Positions 9,430 to 18,911 of a stretch of 23,500 nt of DNA are shown one piece after another. The stretch spans positions 1-23,500 of the forward strand of contig JACVTC010000493.1 in NCBI GenBank assembly GCA_016946835.1. The letters are read 5' to 3'. The notes beneath the pieces are model-generated. The model was not told the DNA's origin, did no database searches, and worked only from the letters and a program-made list of their open reading frames with translations. Every line of letters starts with the position of its first letter. Position 1 is the first letter of the stretch. Source of the stretch: Neocallimastix lanati (nom. inval.). Taxonomy: Eukaryota; Neocallimastigomycota; Neocallimastigomycetes; Neocallimastigales; Neocallimastigaceae. A program made the position numbers and the translations under genes.

Positions 9430-10255
9430 CATTCTTTATTTTTCTGAAGTATATTAACTCCTAAATTCACTAAATACATTATCAATTTTTCATTTCTTTT
9501 TTTTTTTTTTTTTTTTTTTTAACATACATAAATTAATAGGGTTTCCCCTTTGACAATTTTGCATATTTATATCCGCTTCCCTTGATCTATTAAATATTTT
9601 TATTATGGTTTGATTTTTCTTTATTACAATAAATTAATTAATAGTGTGTGTTTTACCCTCACTATTTTCTTTATTAATAATCGCTCCTTTTTTTCTACCA
9701 AATATTTTTATAATTGATTCATTACCATGAATACAAACAATAATTAAAGGTGTATCGTTGTACTTGCTTTCTTCAGTCACCTCCGCACCATGATTAATTA
9801 AATGTTTTATAATAACCTTTGTGTATCCATACTGACAAACATTCACCAAAAGAACTATAATTTCATCTTGATTGAGTACATTAATTTTATTCTTTTCTTT
9901 TTTTTTTTTTTTAATTATTTCTTATAATTGAAATCTTGAAATTTTAGTTCTATTTTTATATATAGTCAAAGTAAAAAAATTCAATATCATTTTATTATCA
10001 AATACATAATTATTCATCAAAAACTATTAATAAATCTTTTCTATTTCTTTTTTTTTTATTTATAAATAAAGAAATACAATTTAAATCTACTTTACATTTA
10101 TTTTTAATAATAAATTCTAATAATTTTTGGTTTTAAGAAATTCATGACTTAACAAAATCTGTAATTTGATTAAAATCATTTCTATTTAAATATCGAATTG
10201 CTTCAAAATTATCAGAGGCTACAAGCTTTTTCATAAAAAAATTTTTTTATGAAAA
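9430..10255 (-). pseudogene. Ankyrin-repeat protein, broken (minus-strand copy)
   Basis: Reading leftwards from about 10253, a start MKKLVASDNFEAIRYLNRND leads to ITDFVKS and a TGA stop. Further frames give KLLEFIIKNKCKVDLN and LFINKKKEIEKIY, consistent with the N-terminal module. The clearest piece is 9849-9634: VNVCQYGYTKVIIKHLINHG, NDTPLIIVCIHGNESIIK and INKENSEGKTHTIN, about two ankyrin repeats. Leftward remnants read GADINMQNCQRG-type (about 9590-9540) and NEKLIMYLVNLGVNILQKNK (about 9495-9435). Poly(A) runs interrupt it at Lys positions. It is the same family as the plus-strand copies but more diverged. It is not functional as read. Confidence 0.75.
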
Positions 10256-10275
10256 AGCTTGTAGCCTCTGATAAT
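10208..10275. repeat. Perfect 68-bp palindrome, no spacer
   Basis: Each 34-bp arm runs from ATTATCAGAGGCTACAAGC through TTTTTCAT to seven A at the centre. The second arm is its exact reverse complement, and the axis lies between 10241 and 10242. The sequence is not simple AT repeat. Both arms carry the MKKLVASDN coding sequence of the broken ankyrin gene, one in each orientation, so it arose by inverted duplication of that gene's 5' end. It could form a cruciform, or it may be a foldback or assembly chimaera. Confidence 0.9.
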
Positions 10276-10689
10276 AATTTTTTTTTAATAATAATTATTT
10301 CATTAGAATTTTCCTTTATAAAATATTATTAATTTTTTTTTTTTTTTTTTTTATTTTCACCATGTCTAATCGTCTTAATTATTTTATTTATTTTATAATT
10401 CATAATTTCTTTTTTTTTTTTTTTTTTTTTATTATTTTTTCTTTATAAATAAAATTTCAAAAAAAAAAAAAAAAATATTATCATATTCCTCAAACATATT
10501 AAAAAATAGTGATAAAATTATAAATTAGTATATATAATTAAACAAAACCTACAGTTATTTATTTATTTATTTATTTATGTTTTAAGTAATCTATTTATAT
10601 AAATTTTCAAATTTTAAATTTTATTTATAATAATGAATTTTATTATTATAATTACTGTATATTTTACTTTTAAAAACTACTTCATTTTA
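10276..10689. other. AT-rich spacer
   Basis: No gene seen. It has T runs at about 10329-10352 and 10409-10430, an A run at 10459-10475 and an ATTT tetramer run at about 10557-10577. It separates the palindrome from the truncated 3' end of LINE copy A. Confidence 0.5.
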
Positions 10690-10893
10690 ATCAATTTTTT
10701 TTTTAACTGTTATATTATATTGATTCTGATAATTGTCCTATCTATCCTTATCACAAGCCTTAGAAGATTGGAAGATAAGTTATAAATTTTCAATAAATTT
10801 TATAGCAATTACCTCTAATAACCTAAGTGATGAATCTTCATTAGATATATATTATATATAAAAGGAACTGAATCATAAGCTTTTCTTAAGGTC

Positions 10894-10935
<42 letters not shown>

Positions 10936-11271
10936 AAGGTACGTATCTTTTTTTTTTTTTTTTTTTTTTTTTTTTGAAAAATTTTCTTTGCTAACATATA
11001 ATCCTTAATGAAGTGTAAAAAGGGAACTTATATACCACTCCTTCTCAGTTACGAAAAATTCAAACTGTTCGGGTCTAATCCCTTCCTTTATCAATTTCAA
11101 TTTCAATTTCTTCAATTTCAAAAAAAAATTTATAGATTCTCTCTGCCTTTCTTTTTGGCCATAATTTTTTTTAATCCTTTTATTAAATTTAGAGAGATGT
11201 CACGATAGTTAGTTACTACAAACCGAGGGTTTCATCTTTCTTATGAATAGAAACTATCGAACCATGGTTCC

Positions 11272-11314
<43 letters not shown>

Positions 11315-11520
11315 GAATTTTCTCCTCCATTCCAAAAATTCGATTGATTTTAATATTTTTTTTTAAACATTTAAAATTCAGATGAAAATATTACTATTAC
11401 TATTATTTTTTACGCTAGATTCTTCTGAATCATCTTTTTTTTTTTCCAGAAATTCAAAGCTTTGAAGAGGTCTATAGGAATCCCCCCACTATCAGGACCA
11501 ACAAGTTTTAAAGTTATGGG
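10690..11520 (-). pseudogene. Reverse-transcriptase fragment of LINE copy A
   Basis: Recognisable blocks in order are VGPDSGGIPIDLFKAL (11511-11461), WNHGSIVSIHKKDE (about 11272-11230), NYRDISLNLIK (11210-11175), RPEQFEF (about 11080-11055, the EQxGFR block) and LRKAYDSVP (10889-10863) with LMKIHHLGY (about 10845-10815). The first Asp of motif A (LDLKKAYD) is still encoded by GACCTTAAG, but it sits one base out of frame from KAYDSVP. Poly(A) 10895-10934 and poly(T) 10948-10975 have grown directly before it. Motifs B to E are missing. This would copy the element's RNA at the nicked site if intact. Confidence 0.75.
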
Positions 11521-11924
11521 TAGATGAAATTAAATTACTTCATTAATTTTCTTCATCACTTATATCATGGTTATAATTTTTCTAAATCTTGTTGGCTTGA
11601 GATTCCCCTAAATTCTTTAAGTGCCATCTGAATCTTTCCAGAAGTATTTAGAAAGACGATGACTGAAAGAATCCTTCCCCAACAGATTTGTAATGGGGAA
11701 AATGTCAAAGCGATTTAAATTTTTCATCGGTAAGAAGACCAACTAATTCACTGTGATTGTTTTTTTTTTTTTTTTTTTAATTGGATGAGAGACCGTGGAG
11801 GATGGATTCTATAATTTTGTATTCTTTTTTAACTCATTTCCATGCTTTTCCCATATTACCATTTTTTTTTTTTTAAAGAGCTAACGAACCTCCGATTTTA
11901 ATCCAATCTACTATAAGCATTCTT

Positions 11925-11965
<41 letters not shown>

Positions 11966-12529
11966 CCTAAATTCATTACATTTTTTTTTTATTTTTATGA
12001 ATTGATTCATATCGTCTGTTATACAAGTCAACAATTTTAGTAAAATTCATTAAAATCACATACACTGATTTAAGAACGCTTAATCTGTTTTTTTTTTTTT
12101 TTTTTATTTTTAAAATATTTAACCTTTTGAAGATAATAAAATTTTTACATGATATTCTAAACATCGCTTCTTCTTGATTTCTGTTGTCGATGTTTATCGA
12201 TAAATTCCTTAGTAATAGAATTTAGTAGTATTAATGAACTTTCCAATAATATCATCTGCTGAAAGTTCTTCATTTTCCCCAATTCTTTACTAAGCCTATC
12301 AAACTTATTTGTGATCACAAATTTCTTTTCTTTAACTTCAAGACATTTTTATACCTATCCCACCTAACAAAATTTTTTTTTCTTTTTTTTTTTTTTTTCG
12401 ATAAACAAAAATGAATCATCTATTTTTAGTTTTCTTACAATAAACTACAAGTAGTTTATGATTAAGATAGAGTAAAAAAAAAAAATCAACAAAAATAAGC
12501 ACTTGATATTTTTATCTAGCCTACTTGAG

Positions 12530-13068
12530 TTAACTAATGCATGATCAATATCTTGATGAAAATCTTACCTCTAGTCCATGAAATACGAGTACTATTATTC
12601 TGAAAAAAAAAAAAAAAAAAAAACAGTTATTGAGGTTACTGTTTTTTTTAATTTAACTTGTAAATCATCAGCGATACATGTTAAAAGTCTCCAAAAAAAG
12701 AATAGATGGATGATTAGAGTGATTCTGAAGCCTTAAGAAAAACTTCAGAAAATGCCTATCGGACTTGTAATGTAATGTGTATCTTCTTTGTGGGTATATA
12801 GACATTACCCTACAGAACATTTAGAGTGATTCCATAGACGATATGTATATTAAAGAAACAAGAAGAGTATAGGAATTACCTTCAAAACCTGCTTGACATT
12901 GCAACATGATAATCCAAGATATAAGCCTCTGCAACCTTGGGGGTATGGGGTATTTGGATCCATTCTTTTCAAGAAATATTTGTAGTTGAGAAGTGTTATT
13001 ACTTTACATGGATTTCTAGCATCATTAGTACCATTACCTTGTTTCCTTTAAAGATATAGGAATTATGG

Positions 13069-13116
<48 letters not shown>

Positions 13117-13185
13117 TATTGAAGTATTCAATACAATTCTCTTTTCTTAAAATTCCATCCATTGGTATTTCAACTAAGACAAAAA
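12530..13185 (-). pseudogene. AP-type endonuclease domain of LINE copy A
   Basis: Minus-strand reading starts CLS*NTNGWNFKK (13181-13150; W of the usual WNTNGWN is now a stop). It continues to QGNGTNDARNPCKV and NYKYFLKRMD and GLYLG (about 13030-12895), LWNHSKCSVG (about 12835-12805), PSILFLETFNMY (about 12705-12675, the GDFN motif position, with GD eroded to ET), SWTRG (about 12580) and IDHALVNSSRL (about 12555-12520). The order matches the exonuclease/endonuclease/phosphatase fold that nicks target DNA for target-primed reverse transcription. Several frame changes, a stop and lost catalytic residues make it inactive. Confidence 0.75.
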
Positions 13186-13596
13186 AAAAAAAGAAAAAAA
13201 AATTTTCAGAATTAGAATGTGAAATTGAATTTTTTTGAGTATTGCCAATTAAATATGTTGGAAAGCATTATTAGGTACATCATTGGTATTTAAAACATTT
13301 ATTGAACTGAGATTTGCTTAGAGTATGTATTATTGGAAGTATTATCAGATATAAGTGATTAGATATTAAATTTTTTTTTTTTTTTAGTTACTGAAAAAAA
13401 AAATTTTATGATTCTATTTGAAACCTCTACGATATGAAATTTTAACTCTTGAAATTGTTTTTTTTTTTTTTTTTTCAAATACTTTTTAAAAAAGTTGGCA
13501 TCGTTGAAAAATTAGGAGTGTACACCTTTAATTCTGAAGAAACTATCACTGAAATTAGTAATTCGTTTCATTTCACTGATAAGATTATTATTCTTG

Positions 13597-13645
<49 letters not shown>

Positions 13646-13757
13646 AATTTCGAATCAAGAAAATTCCTTCATATTAGCATTGGTTCCATGAGTGTATACC
13701 AAGGATATCAACCCTCAATGGACCTGGAAAAACAGTTCACATCATCGGGAAAAGTTC

Positions 13758-13807
13758 TTTTTTTTTTTTTTTTTTTTTTTAGACTAAGAGAATAATTTTA
13801 TTTAATT

Positions 13808-13844
<37 letters not shown>

Positions 13845-13972
13845 TTACATGATTTTAAAGGGAAAAAAAAAATACATGAAATAAAATATTATATATTATA
13901 AAATTATAAAAGTGCATTAGAAGCAATAGCCTCTAACTTTTCCCATCCCTCGATAATAACAACTACGTCCAT
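13758..13972 (-). other. 3' end of LINE copy B: last codons, UTR, poly(A)
   Basis: A short frame from 13972 reads MDVVVIIEGWEKLEAIASNA and ends LL at TAA 13906-13904. It is the likely end of the element's last ORF, though the ATG is probably internal. The 3' UTR follows, with an ATT trinucleotide run at about 13841-13809. Then comes TCTTAGTCT and 23 A (13780-13758). Poly(A) at the 3' end is the signature of target-primed insertion. Confidence 0.6.
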
Positions 13973-14040
13973 TATTGTGAAGTAATATGTTTCAGTATTA
14001 GTGTTATCAACCGAATTTTGTATCTGTCATTTCTCATTTC

Positions 14041-14100
14041 ACCCGGAGGTGAAAATCCATACCTTATCATTTCGACGTCGACGTCGACGCTACACTCTCG
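14041..14100. repeat. GTCGAC hexamer cluster
   Basis: Three overlapping GTCGAC/GACGTC units at about 14073-14090 form the most CpG-rich spot in the LINE region. It lies inside copy B upstream of its 3' end and probably descends from Asp/Val/Ser codons (minus strand SVDVDVEM). Confidence 0.5.
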
Positions 14101-14569
14101 GAAACGGTAGATTCAATGGAATAATCATTTCATCATCAATCTAAAAGATCGACAAATTAATTTAAAAAAAAAAAAAAAAAAGGTATTACATTGGTTAGAA
14201 ACTTCTGCTAATCCCCACAAAATACGGGAACAGTTGACAAAGTTGAACTTTTTTGTTTAAAAAATATTATCAACTAATTGTCTTTCTTTCCCCCCATCAT
14301 TAATTTTATTTTTTTTTTTTTTTTTTTTTTGAAATATATTGAATGCCCCCGCCAAGAAGAGCCCTCAATATATATATATAATAATAAATATTATTATCCT
14401 AATCCTTTTCTGAATCGAAAGAAAACATCCAAGGGATTTTTGTTCAATTATCATTGCAAAACATTAAAAAGAGATCATCTAGAAAAAAAAAAAAAAAAAA
14501 AAAAAAAGGTAAAAATTTATTTCTGTAAAATTTTCCAATTCTTTACAGGCAAAGATCCTGTGAGAAAAG

Positions 14570-14777
14570 CTAGGTTACACTAATACTAACACCACAACAA
14601 GGGACAACATTTAGGACAAATCTTCTGAGACGAATTTTTCTTTTAATAATAATGGAAATACTAATTGTCGAATTTAAAAAAAAAAAAATCCACTACCTAA
14701 TTCGAGAAATCCAAAAGAATACCAATGGATACTTTAGGATATTGAAATGTTAAAGTTTCTGATTTCTGAAATAAATC

Positions 14778-14809
<32 letters not shown>

Positions 14810-15178
14810 ATTCTCCTTGTAAATAATTGCTTTTTTTTTTTAACTTTTGAGGGTTTAAAAAGACATTACTTTCCTAATAAAACTTTTTTATTTCACTTGG
14901 TTTTTTTTTTTTTTACCATTTAATTTCTTATCCAAAGTCCTTGATTCTTTAGTCCATGAGTAATGTGACATAGTAGGAATATTATTAGTGAGGTGATTAA
15001 TAATAAATGATGAATTTTTTCCATTTTCTAAAGCAATCGTAATTGAGATATTGCACAGATAGCTGAAAAGAGGAGGTATTCTCAATTATACCATTATATG
15101 AGTAGTAATATCCTAGAGACTAACAGAAAAAATTGTGAGATTTAAATCCATAAACTCCAATAAATTTCCTCTATTAAT

Positions 15179-15214
<36 letters not shown>

Positions 15215-15350
15215 AGCTTTAGAACATCTGTTCTTATTTGAACCAAAGAGAGGAGCATAATATAAAACAAGACTAAGAATAAACGAAATTAAAACATATT
15301 TCTTTAATGGGAGAGGAATAGATTTATTAATAAGAAATCGAAAGTACAAA
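14570..15350 (-). pseudogene. ORF2 C-terminal region of LINE copy B
   Basis: Blocks in order are FLINKSIPLPLKKYVLISFI then LYYAPLFGSNKNRCSKAQ (about 15340-15212), the post-RT segment typical of this LINE group. Next come PPLFSYLCNI, HLTNNIPTMSHYSWTKESRT and LDKKL (about 15080-14910), KYPLVFFWIS-like (about 14735-14705) and SSQKICPKCCP (about 14635-14600), possibly the start of a Cys-rich zinc knuckle. AFLTGSLPVKNWKIL follows (about 14575-14530). Homopolymers at 15180-15213, 14779-14808 and 14904-14914 interrupt the frame. The role in the element is likely nucleic-acid binding (inference). Confidence 0.65.
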
Positions 15351-15369
15351 TTTTATTAGTAAACAATCT

Positions 15370-15660
15370 TTTAAAAAATAATTTGTAAACCAACATTAAT
15401 AAAGAGAAAATACCACAATAATTACTGCAATCCAAAAGATCTCCCTTTTTTTTTTTGGAATTGATATTATAGAAGCCGAATTCCACTCTTCAGGGAAATC
15501 ACCATCCCAGATTTTGTTAAAATAATGAAAAGTAAACATTTAGCACACTTAGAGTAGTGATCATCTGAAGAATCATCTTGATTATCGGATAAATCAGATT
15601 TACTAAAGAAGGTTTTAAAAAATTCAATCGGAATACCATCGGGTCCAAGGAGCTTTATTA
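15370..15660 (-). pseudogene. Reverse transcriptase N-terminal blocks, LINE copy B
   Basis: KLLGPDGIPIEFFKTFFSKS (15655-15590) is the N-terminal RT block also seen in copy A. It is followed by EEWNSASIISI (about 15500-15465), then KKGDLLDCSNYCGI (about 15450-15410) and a frame-shifted SLxNVGLxxI. SNYxGI is the conserved RT block 2 of LINEs. A 10-T run at 15446-15456 causes the shift. Immediately left, the sequence jumps to the C-terminal region. About 250 residues including motif A, the YxDD active site and the thumb are therefore deleted (deletion size inferred from typical LINE ORF2 proteins). Confidence 0.75.
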
Positions 15661-15854
15661 TTATCTTTTTTTTTTTTTTTTCATATCAAGCACCGGTGTT
15701 TTTGAATTTCTTCTTCCATAGTCATAGAATCATTAATATCCCCAAGAAGGATTATTATTAGGATTACTTCCAAATAAACTTACCCAGTATTCATTATCCA
15801 AAGTGTGTTGAGTCACATCAGAAGCTAGTTCACTGTAATGTTCAGCAAATCGAT

Positions 15855-16343
15855 TTAATTTAATTGACTTCGAATGAGAAAATATAAAAAAAAAAAAAAA
15901 AAGTTACCCTGCTTGTCCTTTAAAACGCTTGAAGAAATAGAATTAGAGTACATAGGGTGAGATAGCTTCTTTAATTTTAACCAAGCACTCCCTGCCTTTT
16001 TATTACGATAATCATTACATGCTGATTCTATTGACGGATGAAATTGTTTTGATTTAATAGAAAACTTAATTAACCTAACATTATACCACATATATTTTTA
16101 TATTCACGAAAAGCAAATTTAAAAAAATTCATCAAGCTTTTCAAGATTAGGACCTAAAGAAAAAAAAATTTTTTTTTTTTTTTTTTTGATTTCATTAAAT
16201 GCCACAATGCTTTTCATGAGAAAGAAAGTTTCTTGATATAATAAGGGCAAGTGGAAAGCTGAGCCTTTTAAGATCACAAGGAACTCTATAGCATGAACTT
16301 TATCACCAACTTTATTAGCTGTTTCTATAAATTTATTGACCAT
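15855..16343 (-). pseudogene. Linker between endonuclease and RT, LINE copy B
   Basis: Two minus-strand frames cover this. The first reads VNKFIETANKVGDKVHAIEF and is then interrupted by poly(A). The second is LIKFSIKSKQFHPSIESACN and then RNKKAGSAWLKLKKLSHPMY. The second has the character of the pre-RT linker of LINE ORF2 (basic, with HPS and KAGSAWLKLKKL). The order agrees with the flanking endonuclease and RT. Two A/T runs (15885-15902, 16160-16187) split the frame. Confidence 0.55.
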
Positions 16344-16599
16344 CTCATTAGAGAACTTAATTCTTTATTATCATTAAATTCATTAAGAAGAAATGGAGAA
16401 GTAGTTACTTGAGAATATTTCATTATGCTTTTCATTACATATGTGTTGGGGGACCATTTGAATCTTCTAGAAGGAGTAAGGAGCACGAAAACCTTCTGAG
16501 TCATCTTTCTTACAGGAAAGAATAAGAGGGAAGTGGTCGTGATATAGCATTGAAGGTACTACAAACAGGATACCTTATTAATGTATTCCTTTCATTTTA

Positions 16600-17451
16600 C
16601 CATTAAATAAAAACATGATCAATACAAGACGATCTACCACCCCGAGCCCATGTGAACTCGAGACCTGATAAGTTTTTTTATATGAACCCCTGATGAGATG
16701 ATTTATTAAGTAAACTTTCTAATTGGGATTTAGACATATTAAAGTCACCTACAAGAATAGAATAGAAGGTGGATTAGTATGTTTCTTTATCCAGTTAGTA
16801 ATTTCTGAAAAGGCATTCTTTCTTTCTTCCTTAGGAGTGACCGTAAGAACTTAAATATTACCAAATAGTGCATTTAATTCCCCAAAAAGAACTTAATATT
16901 GACAGAAATGATATACTTATATTCAAAAGGATCAGGAGAAAATGAACAAGAAGGATGTACACTTATACTAAGACCTCTCATACTGGGAATATTTGGATTA
17001 GTTTTTTTGGTAAAATTGTATTATTGTGACAAATAAATGGGTAATTATTTGAATGTACATTAAGGTATTAGCTATTACCGACCTCTTGCATGCAAATACA
17101 GAATAGGTTTAAAAAATTTCATTAAAGTATCTAATACCATCACGTTTTTTTCATCATTCCATCCATTAATGTTCCAACTGACACAAATATTGAAGAATTG
17201 AGTAGACGGTGAGTAAATACTACTCTATAGAAAATCTTTAACCATTGATTTAGTTTCAAAAGAAGAAAATTTATTGTTGAATTTCTTAACTTCACTGAAA
17301 GTTCGGATTTTGTTGGTTTGGCTCCCATTTTTAATATTTTATTGATTGGAAAGCAATGGGTAAGAAGAAATAAAATATTTAGATAATAAGTGGGTTTATC
17401 ATAGTTTATCACAGGTATAGTTGTTGCTGACTTTGAAGAAGTATTATCCAT
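16600..17451 (-). pseudogene. ORF2 start and AP-type endonuclease of LINE copy B
   Basis: ATG 17451 opens MDNTSSKSATTIPVINYDKP. After a frame change the leader reads FSEVKKFNNKFSSFETKS and then CVSWNINGWNDEK (17185-17147), the endonuclease motif with the metal-binding Asn. CMQEVGNS follows (17092-17070, catalytic Glu), then EYKYIISVN (about 16930-16905), GDFNMSKSQLES (16749-16715), FTWARGGRSSC and IDHVF (16658-16611, the terminal Asp-His). All the main catalytic motifs of an exonuclease/endonuclease/phosphatase-fold LINE nuclease remain. Frame breaks between them and a stop before GDFN mean no intact protein. Confidence 0.8.
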
Positions 17452-17459
17452 TTCAAGAA

Positions 17460-18319
17460 AGCCTAAAAAATAAAATTAATAAAAGAATAAAATAAAAAAA
17501 GATCAAAATAAAAAAAAAAATAAAAATATTAATTAAAAAATAGGTAAAAAAAAAATTTTTTTTTTAATATATATAATAAAATAAAATAAAAATAAAAGAG
17601 AAAGTAAATTCCTTTTAAATAGTATATATATAAAAAAAAATATTGGTGTTGAATATATGAAAGTTTGAAAATATATAATTGTTCTTGATGATTTTAATAG
17701 TTTTTAGATTTTGTAAATAATTGATTTTATCCGGTATTACTGATATAATATTTATAAATTTACACAAAGGTCAGAAATTTATTGATATAAAATTACTTGT
17801 ATATACTGTTAAAATGAATAATTATTTCTTTTTATCTTTTGACTGATTGTAATTCTTTCAATTAATAAAGCTCTTTACGATGTTAAAAATTTTCTGTTGA
17901 ATAATCATCAAATTAGCTAAAAGTAGATTTAAAAAAAAAAGAAAAATATTAGTAGAGAAAGACTATATAAAAAAGATTCCCGTCCTTTAAATAATGTCTT
18001 AAACACAAGCTTTGGAGTGAATCAATCTCATACATTTCCATTTTACAATAGCTACATGAAAATATAAATAATACTATAGAAAAATACATATACAAGATAA
18101 TGCTAAAGTAAAAAAAATACAATAGATTCATTACAATGATAATATGTTAAAACTACATGATATTATTAATTATACAACTCCAAGGTTACTACATATCCAG
18201 TTTAAAACAATATAAAACATCAGGTTCACTTTCTACAGTCTTCCAGTATTCCAGTTTTCTCTCTTCGTACTAGAAGCCACTTTAGAAAGGATAACCATGG
18301 ATTATCATCAGAATCACAG
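17460..18319 (-). other. LINE copy B 5' region, unassigned
   Basis: This stretch lies between the 5' tip piece and the ORF2 start. A frame just left of the tip reads NPWLSFLKWLLVRREKTGI (about 18310-18245), which looks like degraded coding sequence. A 60-codon frame at 17949-18131 includes SYCKMEMYEIDSLQSLCLRH but has no recognised domain. 17460-17640 is low-complexity AT. A region of this size would suit a decayed ORF1 or 5' UTR. Confidence 0.35.
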
Positions 18320-18410
18320 AAAGCTGTCATTAGTACATCTGATATAGGTTATTCCTTTTCCATCAACCTTCCATGGACCTGGAAAAACAGTCCACCTCAT
18401 TGGGAGGGGG
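18320..18410 (-). pseudogene. 5' coding piece of LINE copy B
   Basis: An ATG at about 18401 opens MRWTVFPGPWKVDGKGITYI and runs on to CTNDSFL then stop. In copy A the aligned sequence reads MM*TVFPGPLRVD, with the Trp codon changed to a stop. Conservation of TVFPGPxxVD in two copies suggests a real N-terminal or ORF1-like protein segment at the 5' end of this LINE family. Its function is unknown to me. It is too short to assign to a gag-like ORF1. Confidence 0.4.
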
Positions 18411-18490
18411 AAAGTTCTGGTTTATATAAAAAATTGAGATTGTAAATAAATTAAAAAAATAATTAAAAAAAAAAAAAAATTTTTTTATTG

Positions 18491-18910
18491 TTATACTATT
18501 TTTGCTGATCCCCCCTCAGAAATCCGACAGCCTTGATAAGAATAATAAAACCCTATATAAAGTCCTCTTTTACCGGTAATTTTATTATTAGCTTTTTTGA
18601 AGAAATGTTTATAGTTTTTTAATGAAACTCGGCATGGATATTTACTGCTAGAACCTGAACCATTTCCTGTTTCTTGAAAGCATAAGAAAAATGGTTTGTA
18701 CATTGAAATAAAGAATTCAACACCGTCTTTTTTATCAAAATTCCATCCATTAGTATTCCAACTGACACATAGAGATAATTCTTTAACTGTATTATTATTA
18801 ATATTAGTGTTATTAATATGATTGGAATTATTATAATTGAATGAACTGGGATTTGAATTTGAATCTGAACTTGAATCTGAATTTAAAACATAAATTTGGA
18901 ATTGAACCGA
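18491..18910 (-). mobile_element. LINE copy C: endonuclease N-terminal fragment
   Basis: One unbroken minus-strand frame runs from about 18955 to TAA 18493-18491. It has an Asn/Ser-rich leader (LNSDSSSDSNSNPSSFNYNN), then SLCVSWNTNGWNFDKKDG (18775-18725), FFISMYKPFFLCFQETGNG (about 18715-18650), YPCRVSLKNYKHFFKKANN and GKRGLYIGF (about 18560-18545). These are the first two motifs (WNTNGWN, QETG) of the same endonuclease as copies A and B. It is the only stretch of more than 130 codons of LINE ORF without a break. It is truncated after about 60 bp more, where AT-rich DNA precedes copy B. Its 5' side passes straight into the satellite array. Confidence 0.75.
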
Positions 18911-18911
18911 A

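Larger units (their letters stand above)
10690..13757 (-). mobile_element. LINE-type retrotransposon copy A, 3'-truncated
   Basis: The copy reads right to left. Its 5' tip (13757 leftwards: GAACTTTTCCCGATGATG ... TGTTTTTCCAGGTCCATTGA) matches that of copy B at 18417. An endonuclease domain starts at about 13181 and ends near 12530. The linker before the reverse transcriptase spans about 12400-11960. Reverse-transcriptase motifs run from about 11515 to 10690, where similarity fades just past motif A (a GQLSES-like word at about 10740-10720). The catalytic YxDD region and the 3' end are absent. The frame is broken by stops, indels and homopolymers: poly(T) 13599-13644, poly(A) 13076-13112, poly(T) 11927-11965, poly(T) 11276-11312 and poly(A) 10895-10934. 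The element is dead. Confidence 0.8.
13758..18417 (-). mobile_element. LINE-type retrotransposon copy B, internally deleted
   Basis: This copy reads right to left from a 5' tip at 18417 to a 23-nt poly(A) end at 13780-13758. In order it holds a short 5' coding piece (about 18400-18320), an unassigned AT-rich stretch (18320-17460), the ORF2 start at 17451, the endonuclease (17200-16600), a linker (16343-15855), the N-terminal reverse-transcriptase blocks (15660-15380), and then directly the C-terminal region (15350-14570). It ends at 13904 in a terminal reading frame and a 3' UTR. The catalytic core of the reverse transcriptase is deleted. Copy A begins at the base after its poly(A) end. Both ends are recognisable, so this was once full length. 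Confidence 0.8.

Noticed and set aside
13449-13646. Plus-strand frame VGIVEKLGVYTFNSEETITE flanked by poly(Phe)
   Set aside because: It lies antisense within LINE copy A. The minus strand there reads ISEMKRITNFSDSFF, resembling the copy B leader FSEVKKFNNKFSSFE, so the minus-strand LINE is the better explanation.
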